From CAZSSM01 sp964609385 (GTDB taxonomy: Bacteria > Planctomycetota > Planctomycetia > Isosphaerales > Isosphaeraceae), in the NCBI GenBank assembly GCA_964609385.1, contig CAZSSM010000052.1, positions 1 to 50,813 of the forward strand: DNA of 50,813 nt, in the 5' to 3' direction. The notes beneath the pieces are model-generated. The model was given only the letters and a program-made list of their open reading frames with translations, was not told the DNA's origin and did not search any database. This document shows, piece after piece, positions 8,701-15,969 of the stretch. How positions within the stretch are numbered: the stretch's first letter is position 1; every line of letters begins with the position of its first letter. The translations under genes were made by a program, and so were the position numbers.

Positions 8701-10014
8701 GTCCGGGTGGGGCAGGAGCGACTCGGCCTTGGCATAGGCATCGGTCGCCTCGTCGAACTGGCCCTGCTCCAGGAGCTGGTTGGCCTGACGCTCCAGATCG
8801 GCACGGGCGTTGATGGCGTCAACCACGTCGCCCGGGCTCTGAGAACGGACCTGAGCCATCCGGACGTCGTGGAGCACATCCTCAGCGCGATCGGCCGTCG
8901 GGGTCGGGACCACGCCCATGCTCAAGGCGGTCTGAGCGAGCTGCTCGGCCTTGGCGAACTGACCGGAGCTCAGCATCGCGCGGGCCTGCTGGACCAGGAT
9001 CTCATAGTGCTCCAGGCTTGGGGCGTGGGTCTGTCCCCCGCGCTGCTGGGCCTGGGACCGCATGACCAGGGCGGCCTGCTTGATCTTCTCCGGCGACTCC
9101 TCCCAGAAGCTGAAGTGGAGGTTCCAGGTCTCGATGTCCTGGGCGATCGCGAAGGCGGCGTCGTGATCCCCCTGTTCGAGCAGGGCGCGGGCCCGGGTCA
9201 ACTGCGCTTTGGCCGTCGAACGATCGCGGACGCCCGAAACGCCCAACGCGCCGTCGACTTGCGGACGCATCCGCTTCAGTTGCTTGGCGACCTGGTTGGG
9301 TGAGACCTCAAAGAGACCCCAGGAGACGTTCATGGCGCGGGCCTGCTCGATCTTGACGTGAGCCTGATCGAACCGGCCGTAGGTGATGTCCTCCTGCGCC
9401 TGCTGGAGCAACCAGCGGCCCTGCTGCTTGAGGTCGGTGGTGCCACGCATCATCGAGCTGCTCGAGTTGGCCGAGTCCGCCTGCTGGTAGTTGCGGATCT
9501 CGGTCTTGAGCCGGCTCGGAGTGTCGCCGGTCGGGTCGAAGTGTACGCCGGTCTGCTCGGCCTGCTCGGCCAACGACCAAGCGTGGTCGGGCTGGCCGGC
9601 CTGCCAGGCCTGACGCGCTTGGGTCATCAGCGAGATGGCCAGAGCCTGCTGTGATCCGGCCGAATGCCCCGACGCGGTCGTCGGGGTCGGGGCCGGCACC
9701 GACAGGTTCATCGGGACCGGACTGCTGCCGGTCACCTCGACCATCGCGTCAAGGTATTGGTTCAGCGTCCCCACGTGGTCCGGGCTCAGCATGTCCCGGT
9801 AGTCGTAGGCCGCCTTGAGGTACTGACCGGCCTGGTCGTAGTCCTGCCTATTGAACAACAAGGCCCCCGCCTTCAAGTACTCCTCGGGCGAGACGGGCGG
9901 TTCGGGGCGTTCCGCGCTCATCGCGGTCTCGCTGCTCTGCCAGGCCGCCCCCACTGAGGATGCCCCGCAGGCCATCACGCCCACCAGGATCGTAACGATG
10001 TTGAGCCTTCCCAA
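5785..10014 (-). CDS. Secretin (GspD/PilQ family) with a giant TPR N-terminal region
   Basis: This 1409-residue exported protein would form the outer-membrane channel of a type II secretion or Type IV pilus-like machine. A signal peptide (MGRLNIVTILVGVMACGASSVGA) is followed by about 780 residues of TPR-like alpha repeats (for example EEYLKAGALLFNRQDYDQAG, LLEQGQFDEATDAYAKAE). An STN/N0 domain sits near 815-900 (FNFADQPLEEVLEFV ... LLITTPE). A Gly-rich stretch lies near 995-1020, followed by the secretin core from about 1060 (RHRPDVHEDIRDLLRQLRR, VTAPKVTSFNGAQAFF, VPDGGTVLLGGV, GVPIFSKIPFINRLFRN, LMIMVTPRIII). Usual secretins are 500-800 residues, so the TPR region is an addition. It lies downstream of the PilM-like operon across a 1.6 kb gap and probably has its own promoter. 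Confidence 0.92.
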   Translation of the reverse strand: MGRLNIVTILVGVMACGASSVGAAWQSSETAMSAERPEPPVSPEEYLKAGALLFNRQDYDQAGQYLKAAYDYRDMLSPDHVGTLNQYLDAMVEVTGSSPVPMNLSVPAPTPTTASGHSAGSQQALAISLMTQARQAWQAGQPDHAWSLAEQAEQTGVHFDPTGDTPSRLKTEIRNYQQADSANSSSSMMRGTTDLKQQGRWLLQQAQEDITYGRFDQAHVKIEQARAMNVSWGLFEVSPNQVAKQLKRMRPQVDGALGVSGVRDRSTAKAQLTRARALLEQGDHDAAFAIAQDIETWNLHFSFWEESPEKIKQAALVMRSQAQQRGGQTHAPSLEHYEILVQQARAMLSSGQFAKAEQLAQTALSMGVVPTPTADRAEDVLHDVRMAQVRSQSPGDVVDAINARADLERQANQLLEQGQFDEATDAYAKAESLLPHPDFDPALAPTGLPAMPIDEFADEPAVVEGELAEADYLLQQARDLFNTGNYDAAREWAVKARQADPAQTETADRMLEEITLAQQAALVKLYDASMSALRKGEYARARSLLNEVASSEGQVDDQLLQRVQAILAQMPADPATAGTLEAIDETAQVVSQQLNAELGMIIAEARRLGDVDPDQAIAKLDAIGQKITNTNLERGVQRTMLRRVEIARNLAVQDKQVFDAQMQDENFRVEVEQKKLRIIQADQVRAERVGDLLAQAEDAVEQGDLERAEILAKRAQEIDPNSVAASAMIAHSRLERRVKAALEIRDAKDETNIQAFLDVDRSAVYDPRVLTDGISYPKNFEQLTRDRLAMASADRPPVDAKTLELTRRLEEPVKFNFADQPLEEVLEFVRNYMGMNIVLDRAALNDLGLTDQEPVTLSLSSPIALKSALKIILKQIGMTHKIENEVLLITTPEASQEDFITWVYPVQDLVISPIERARKTNEALMTSSQSSIVSDENGVMSGTPSSLPSFGLVPIEDPIDMMPLVSLITNTVSPGTWRIVMPEATESNASNAPSGLPSYGLGGGFGGGGGFGGDDGGLGGDELTTGTITPFLLNLSLIIRHRPDVHEDIRDLLRQLRRLQDLQVSVEVRFISLTDSFFEAIGVDFDFQIQSDVVGEGTSFAVPNVDADGATFVPPGPATLITGNEPFSINTNRDFSLGGRQPVIVGRNGIGPPGISNFTPDLALPFSQGSAGLVTPFNAISGTDGGATFGVSFLSDLEAYLFIQAAQGDSRSNIVTAPKVTSFNGAQAFFTDNTSRVFVQQLIPVTNAGSVAFQAQPGIIPDGVQLLVTPVVTADRRYVRLSLSPFFNTFVEFVSFPVPAAVGGGGLGGGATAITGTIQLPVTSLTTVNTTVTVPDGGTVLLGGVKSLQEERDELGVPIFSKIPFINRLFRNIGIGRTTSSLMIMVTPRIIILEEEEEKLGIPLPTVGI

Positions 10015-10206
10015 CGCGACCTCCTTTGGCTGCCTTTCGGGAGCGACCGCCGTCTTCCCTTACGGCGGTGCGGTGCCATCCGAGTGCTCCCCGCAGCGTG
10101 TCAGTTCGAGCGACTCGTCCCCGTTCCGGGACCACTCGACGATCCGTTCCGTTCCGCTCCGCTCTATCCGACCCGATCCGATCCGACCAGTCGCCCAGCT
10201 CGAGGC

Positions 10207-10221
10207 GGTGACAAGGTCACC
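10207..10221. promoter_or_regulatory. Operator-like inverted repeat upstream of the secretin gene
   Basis: GGTGAC-AAG-GTCACC is a perfect 6-bp inverted repeat with a three-base spacer. It sits about 190 bases upstream of the secretin start on the minus strand. The geometry fits a dimeric regulator site. No regulator gene is nearby and no matching copy was noticed at other promoters in the window. Confidence 0.3.
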
Positions 10222-11497
10222 TCCCACGAACCGAGGCGGGCCAGATGACCCCAGGTGAGCGCCATCGACACGGGACCGTGCGCGGGGTGTCTTAAAAGAG
10301 CCCCGGCCCCTGGTCAAGCGATCTTCGTCCCGTCACGGAAGACCATGGTCCCCACGTCGAGACATCCCTGAAACCTGAGCCGAGTCCTGGACGGACACGA
10401 ACACCACTGACGGCTTGGCCCTCGAGCCCTCCCGGCCAAAACAACCGGGCTAACCCGCAAGAGCCACAGAATCGGAACGACCATCAGAAACCACAATACG
10501 CCTCGACCATTCCGAGCCCCAAACTGGACAAAATCCGAAAAATCCCCACCAACCCCCACTGAGGAACCTCGAGGCCCTAACCTTCACATCAGCCTATTTC
10601 CACCGCAATGGCTGACCCTTGGGACACTCAAGGATCCCCGGATCGACCGTTTTCCCCGTCATCCCGCTCTCGGCTCTTCGAAACACAAGAGTCGGTGGCG
10701 CTCTCCGGATTCAGAGGCGATCGAGGTCAGATTCCTGACCATGGCTCCGACAGGAAATGGCCTAATCTTGACCAGTTCCAACCCTGATCCAAGTCAAGCG
10801 GGCAAGTGACCCCACGACCTCGCTGAACGTCGAGACCCAATCGGAGCCTGCCGCCATCACCGAGGAATTTCGTTCTTCGGACTCACGGACGAGCCCATAC
10901 CGCTTTGAGAGCAGACCCCTCGAGTACTCATAATTCGGGTGAGTGGGTCTGGAGAGAGAGCATGATCGGCTTCCAAAACGGACGTAAGTCATCACCAGAC
11001 TGGACGTTGGGGCGACTGACCGAGGTCGAGACGATTCGGCATACCCCCTTCCCTGGAATCAATTGAAGTCGCAAAACACAAACAAGCTAAGACTCCGAAC
11101 AATTCCTTCGGCGAACTAGTCAATATAACATTTTCAATTAAGCATTTCAATGAAATACACTCTCTGCTAAGGCGCTAATCACCTCATTCGTTCATGTTCT
11201 TGTACTTCTTGACCCCACCAGGTAGATCCTTGTGAGGTTTTTGATCGGCTTCGCGGTGGCCGAAGCGTTCCGTCTTGTCAGAGGCAATCGCGCCAGCGCG
11301 GTCTCGCAGAGTGTCGAGGGCAGGAACGGGAACTCGAGGACGTTGCCCTTGATACCGCTATCCCGGTACACCGAGGTGTGGCTCTGTCGCGAGCATCGTT
11401 AGAGAGGCCCGGCGTCTCGAGTCCGTGAAGCGGACGTGTGGAACAAAACTCCGACACGATCACGACGCGACGGACCGGAACGAACACCGAGAAACCA

Positions 11498-11540
11498 CGA
11501 TGGCCACGATGCTCCTCTTTAGAGAACATCGTGGCCATCG
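11498..11540. repeat. 14-bp palindromic hairpin, intergenic repeat-like
   Basis: Bases 11498-11511 (CGATGGCCACGATG) and 11527-11540 are exact reverse complements, separated by 15 bases. The flanks are rich in CCACGATG/GAACACCGAGAAACCACGA-type words. Their translations give His-Arg-Glu-rich peptides (EHRGHRG) of the sort that often produce spurious small ORFs from dispersed intergenic repeats. I read it as one copy of a REP-like dispersed repeat. Only one copy is present here, so the dispersed nature is inferred. Confidence 0.5.
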
Positions 11541-11631
11541 ACCGAATTCGAGAGACGGGGGCCAATCAGCGTGGTCGGTTGAGGACCCGGGATTATGGGG
11601 CCTCAAGACCGAGGGCTAAACGAAAAGCCGA

Positions 11632-13668
11632 TCAGCCTTCCCCACCGTAGCCATCATAGCCGCCATAGCCACCACGATCTGGCTTACGGTTTTCCCCTTC
11701 GGCATCCTCTAGCGCCTCCTTGGAGTCGCTGTCCATCGTCTTGAGGGCTTCGGAGTTGACATCGACAGCCTGGCTGCGGATCTCGGCGTAGCCATCGTCG
11801 TTGCGGAGCACCAGCGCGACGGCCGGGACTTCGAAGACGGCCTCGATGCCCATGCCCTGGGGCAAGTCCCGGGTGCCGCCGCCGAGCACGTCGAGCAGGA
11901 TCTGCCGGCTGTTGAAATTGACCAGTTCGTTCCTGACATTCGAGTCCTCCGAGTCCTCGAGCGACTCGTCATCGAACACTGGCTTCGCGACCGACTTCGA
12001 CTCACCGATGACCTCGCCGGGCGAAGCGGTGAAGCCGCGGCCGACGACCACGAACCCGTCTCCGGGGTCCCATGCGGCGATCGTGAACTCGAGGCTCCGG
12101 GCGGAATCGGGCAGGTCCCGCGAACCGACAAACTCTAGCTGCGAAAGTCGGTTGACGAACGGGCTGACGTCGCGGGGGACGGTCACCAGCTCGGTCGGCT
12201 CGCTCCACTCGCCGCGGAGCAGTTCCGATTCGGTGTCCACACCCGGGAAGACCATCTCGTTGTCCTTGTTCGGGTTGTAGACGACCAGTCGGACGCGATA
12301 GCGATAGGTCTGGCCCTGCTCAACCGTGAAGTCGAGCGAGCGGGTCATGACCTCGTCGGCATCGGAGGTGGGGTAATTGCGCGTGGTCCCGCCGGATCGG
12401 CCCGCGGAGCCGACACCCATAGCACCGCCGCCGCCGAAATAGGCCCCGGTGCCCATAGCCTCGCCGCCTTCTCCCCCGTCGAACCCGTCGTATCCGCCGC
12501 CGCCACCCCTGGTACCGCCGCCATCGAAACCCCCACCGCCGCCGAAACCACGCCCACCACCGCCGAACCCACGCCCACCGCCGGCCAACCGACCGGAATC
12601 CTCATTGGGGTCGATCTTGCGCTGGGATTCGTCGGTGAGGAACTTGGCGATGTGGACGTTGTGGTAGTAGCCGGCGCGGAGGAACGGGAGCGGGTCGACC
12701 AGCGAGAGCAGACGGTTCTCCTCACGGGTCAGCTCGTCGTCCTGCTCGGCGATGTCGTTGAGGATCGCCTCGTTGGCCTCGACATTCACATCTTCCCAAG
12801 CGGTCCAGGTCCCGTCTTCCTGTTTCCGCTGGCGTTGGATCTCCAGCGGGGCGTAGTCGGGGTGAGCAACCCGGGAGGATTCGTCGACCTTGAGGGCCCT
12901 GGCATAGTTCTCGATCATCTGTTTGTTGTCGAGCACGCCGGTAATGGCCACAAATCGGTAGCCCTCGACCTCGTAGACGACGTCGGGGTCAACCTTCGGC
13001 CCGGAGAGACGGGGATCATCCGCTTCGTCCTCCTCACGGCTGAGCGAGCCGCCGCCGCGGACCCCGGCAGCGAGCCGGCGGCGTTCGTTCTCCTGGCGCT
13101 CGCGCTCTTCGGCTTCTTCGCGCTCCTGGGCGCGTCGGCTTTCCCGGCTGTTGCGGCCTTGGCCGAAGAGGTTGCTGCGGCCGCGATCGTCGTCTTCCTC
13201 GTCCTCCTTGAGGATCGGGTTCCCGGACTCATCATACTGCTTGATCATGAAGCCGCCCCGGTTGGACGCGGCGGCCAGTTCGGTGACGGCGACCAGCTCC
13301 GGCATCCGTCGGACGATCCCCGCACCCGGCTCGGGCACCACCCAAGGGCGCTTGACCTGAAATTGGTCGGCCCGCGCGACGATGTCGACCGGCTGGGTCG
13401 ATTCCTCGGCGATTCGGGCGAACGCGGTCTCGGTCACGCCGTCGTTCTGGAGCTTCTGCTGCACCTCTTCGTCGGACTGCGGTCGGTTGAGGTTCTGCTG
13501 GCCCTGCTTGGTCAACTGATCGATCTCTTCGGGCGTCACCTGGATGGTCTCTTGCAAGACGGCCATCACCACGAGGAGCAGGAACACGGCGCCGGTTATG
13601 GTGACCGCGAACTTCTCCCCGTGACGGATCCCGAAGTCCTTCAGCATCTCGAGCTGAGGATTCGCCAT
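11632..13668 (-). CDS. Planctomycete pilus/secretion-locus protein, single-pass, Gly-rich
   Basis: This 678-residue protein has no family I can name. A short N-terminal cytoplasmic stretch is followed by one transmembrane helix (about 23-42, AVTITGAVFLLLVVMAVLQ) and a large extracytoplasmic part. Features in order are a charged Arg/Glu coil near 165-200 (REEAEERERQENERRR), a beta-rich segment around VVYEVEGYRFVAITGVLDN, a Gly-rich disordered stretch near 355-425, then a fibronectin-like region (YRYRVRLVVYNPN, WSEPTELVTVPRDV), and a Gly/Tyr tail. The ATG at 13668 has AGGAG eight bases upstream. It is the third gene of the minus-strand pilM-like run and probably a structural part of the same envelope machine; that role is inferred from context only. 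Confidence 0.8.
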   Translation of the reverse strand: MANPQLEMLKDFGIRHGEKFAVTITGAVFLLLVVMAVLQETIQVTPEEIDQLTKQGQQNLNRPQSDEEVQQKLQNDGVTETAFARIAEESTQPVDIVARADQFQVKRPWVVPEPGAGIVRRMPELVAVTELAAASNRGGFMIKQYDESGNPILKEDEEDDDRGRSNLFGQGRNSRESRRAQEREEAEERERQENERRRLAAGVRGGGSLSREEDEADDPRLSGPKVDPDVVYEVEGYRFVAITGVLDNKQMIENYARALKVDESSRVAHPDYAPLEIQRQRKQEDGTWTAWEDVNVEANEAILNDIAEQDDELTREENRLLSLVDPLPFLRAGYYHNVHIAKFLTDESQRKIDPNEDSGRLAGGGRGFGGGGRGFGGGGGFDGGGTRGGGGGYDGFDGGEGGEAMGTGAYFGGGGAMGVGSAGRSGGTTRNYPTSDADEVMTRSLDFTVEQGQTYRYRVRLVVYNPNKDNEMVFPGVDTESELLRGEWSEPTELVTVPRDVSPFVNRLSQLEFVGSRDLPDSARSLEFTIAAWDPGDGFVVVGRGFTASPGEVIGESKSVAKPVFDDESLEDSEDSNVRNELVNFNSRQILLDVLGGGTRDLPQGMGIEAVFEVPAVALVLRNDDGYAEIRSQAVDVNSEALKTMDSDSKEALEDAEGENRKPDRGGYGGYDGYGGEG

Positions 13669-13890
13669 CACACTCACTCCTGGTTAGACCACAACGGAAG
13701 TCGTCACGAATCGAGGATGTTTCAATGCGTGGGGCGCGGCCCAGACAATCCCCCCACCCCAGTCCCGAGGCATCAGGAATCTCCACCGCCGTGATCTGGC
13801 ATCACACCAGAACTTATCGTGATCATCCAGGATCGCGGCGGCAGGAATCTTCATCAAGCGGCCTGGGGGCGTCCCGTCTTAGGGGGCACT

Positions 13891-15693
13891 TCAGCTCTGT
13901 TCGGGAAGCCCGCCCGTGTTCGAGTCAGCGCCGACGGGATCGTCGATGGACGGCTCGGCCGATTCATCGGCGTTGTCGTTGTCTTCCTCGTCGCGGGCCG
14001 CTTCATCGCCCGTGTCGGTCGGGTCCGCCTGGTCGGCGGGCGTCTCCGCCTCGGTCGGGGCCGGGGCTTGGTCACCCGCCGAATCGCCCTGCAGGTCGGT
14101 CATGGTCGCGGTCGGGTCGCCGCCGAGGCTCTCGGTCGATTCGGGGGACTCTCCCTCGGGCGGTCGGTTATAGAACCGGGCGCGGCCGTAGAAGGAGACC
14201 TCGACGACGTTGTAGTAGGGGTCGAAGAGTTCGCTCGCCTTGTTCTTCGCGCCGGCCTTCTCGTCATCCTCCTCGTCATCGGAGCGTCGTCGTTCGTCCA
14301 TGATGTTGCGACTGCGGACGTCACGACCCATCTGGCCGGCACCGCGTTGGGCGTTGTTGAATCGACCACGGCCGCCGCCGAAGCCTGCCTCGCCGAACAT
14401 GCCACCATAGCCGCCATCCATGCCGTAGCCAGCTCCGTAGCCCTGCTCACCCTGCATGTAACCACTGCCGCCGAACATTTCCGAGCCGTAGTCGGCACCA
14501 TAGCCCTCTTCCCCCTGGAAGTAGCCGCCCATCCCCCCACTTCGACGACCGCCACCAGGCAGGCTTTCGCCCTTCTTCGGCTCGCTGACCTTGATCTTAG
14601 GGCGCTGGATCTGGACCTCATTGACCTGGATGGCCATCGGCGAGTTTTCCAGGGCGATCAGGTAGGTGTTGACATACTCCTGCTCCATCAGGACAACCAT
14701 GCTGACCGGGACGGTCTTATAGTGGGGGCTGTCTTCCTGGACGTAGAGGACTGCGCTGGATCCGCCGCGACGACCGCCGGCACGGCCGAGCATGCCCCCG
14801 CCCCCGCCGCCGCCAAAGTAGGACGAGCCGTACTCGCTCTCCTCCTGCTGCGAAGCCGACGCATAGCCGCCGGAGGACGCTGCCGACTGACCGCCCCCAC
14901 TGGTCGAGGCCAGGGTCGACTCGCTGCCGGGTCGGGTGATCTCGGGCGGCGGGGCGAGCTGGTCCCCCTTAGCCAAGGAGATCTGATCCATGGCCATCGG
15001 GCTGGCCACCTCGAGGCTGAGGATCTGCTTGATCTTGGCGTCCTGCCAGGTCTCGGCCGGCGCGTTGACCGTTGCCACCACCTCGAGCAAGGCCGCCTGG
15101 ATCCAGAGCTTCTCCTGCGTCTTCCAGATGTCGTTGAGCTTCGGCGGGCTGGTCCGGGAGAAGGTCGGCGGCAACAGCAGGTCGTCGCGCGCCGGCGCCA
15201 CGACCACGCCGGTCCCCTCGACCGGATCCCAAGGGTTGAAGATCTTGTAGATTCGATCCACGTAACGGTCGAAGACCTCCGTATACGTGTTGATCTCCAG
15301 TTGGACTTCCGCCTCGTCGACGCCCTCGGGCCAGGTCCGCCCCCACGTCGGGAAGCTCAAGGGGGCGTTCATGGTCTCTTCATAGGGCCAGGTCAGCAGG
15401 CCAGCCTGGTGCTCATACAGGTCGTCCCAGGCCTCGTTGACATCCCGGGTGACCACCGCGATCTCGGACTTAGCCAACTCGGCATGCTTGCCGATGATCG
15501 GCTGCCTGTTGTTGGCGACGCCCTGCACGCCCTCCTTGGCCTGGGTGATCGTCGACGTGTTCTGCTCGGCCTCGGCGAGCACCGGCCCGGAGCCGATGAT
15601 GTAGGCGACCAACGACAAGATCATCGCCAGTCCGATGGTGATCCAGAAGCGGTACTTGATCGCCATATCCAGGTAAATCTTGACTTGATCCAT
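13891..15693 (-). CDS. Single-pass membrane protein in the PilO position, Gly-rich
   Basis: This 600-residue protein has one N-terminal transmembrane helix (about 16-38, FWITIGLAMILSLVAYIIG), then a predicted coiled or helical segment and an alpha/beta region up to about 250. Two Gly-rich stretches (about 268-315 and 378-461) interrupt a beta-rich part (LYVQEDSPHYKTVPVSMVVL, NTYLIALENSPMAIQVNEV) that resembles a small ferredoxin-like PilO-type domain; that resemblance is tentative. The C-terminus is a long acidic tail. It sits directly downstream of the PilM-PilN fusion, where pilO lies in Type IV pilus operons. I therefore infer a PilO-like partner that links the cytoplasmic platform to the secretin, but sequence alone does not prove it. 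Confidence 0.75.
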   Translation of the reverse strand: MDQVKIYLDMAIKYRFWITIGLAMILSLVAYIIGSGPVLAEAEQNTSTITQAKEGVQGVANNRQPIIGKHAELAKSEIAVVTRDVNEAWDDLYEHQAGLLTWPYEETMNAPLSFPTWGRTWPEGVDEAEVQLEINTYTEVFDRYVDRIYKIFNPWDPVEGTGVVVAPARDDLLLPPTFSRTSPPKLNDIWKTQEKLWIQAALLEVVATVNAPAETWQDAKIKQILSLEVASPMAMDQISLAKGDQLAPPPEITRPGSESTLASTSGGGQSAASSGGYASASQQEESEYGSSYFGGGGGGGMLGRAGGRRGGSSAVLYVQEDSPHYKTVPVSMVVLMEQEYVNTYLIALENSPMAIQVNEVQIQRPKIKVSEPKKGESLPGGGRRSGGMGGYFQGEEGYGADYGSEMFGGSGYMQGEQGYGAGYGMDGGYGGMFGEAGFGGGRGRFNNAQRGAGQMGRDVRSRNIMDERRRSDDEEDDEKAGAKNKASELFDPYYNVVEVSFYGRARFYNRPPEGESPESTESLGGDPTATMTDLQGDSAGDQAPAPTEAETPADQADPTDTGDEAARDEEDNDNADESAEPSIDDPVGADSNTGGLPEQS

Positions 15694-15969
15694 GGTCCGA
15701 GGTGCCTCTGTCTTGGGGGTGGAGTGGTGGTTCGGAGCGGGGCGTCGGCTCGGTCCACTTCATGACAGTCCGGTTCGCCACCGCGTCGTCAGAATCGCCA
15801 TGTCAAGTGTCAAGCTTTCGGCCGCGGGCCCGGGTCAATCCAAGGGTTGCGCGCCGCGTGTGTGGGATCGGGTTCCGGAAGCAACGTCGGCTCGGACCCG
15901 CGCCCGATCCGATCAACGCCGGGCGGCTTGGTCCGAGCTTCTTGAGGTCGCGGTCGGGCCGCTCGGTCG

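Larger units (their letters stand above)
10015..11631. other. 1.6 kb non-coding stretch inside the pilus/secretion locus
   Basis: I find no convincing gene here: the open frames are short, lack ribosome binding sites and change composition midway. It contains a pyrimidine-rich low-complexity tract of CCGATCC/CCGTT units (about 10140-10190), an operator-like inverted repeat (10207-10221), an AT-rich island (about 11050-11200) and a long palindrome (11498-11540). The right-hand part is clearly lower in GC than the flanking genes. Confidence 0.6.

Noticed and set aside
6835..9303. An 822-residue open frame on the plus strand opposite the secretin
   Set aside because: An antisense shadow of the secretin frame, with no ribosome binding site and no motif.
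10140..10190. Short direct repeats (CCGATCC/CCGTT units) considered as an origin or iteron array
   Set aside because: Imperfect and short; more likely low-complexity pyrimidine-rich DNA, with no replication gene nearby.
10314..10559. An 81-residue minus-strand open frame with one hydrophobic stretch, considered as a possible small pilus protein
   Set aside because: No ribosome binding site, atypical composition, and a hydrophobic stretch alone is not enough; no prepilin cleavage motif.
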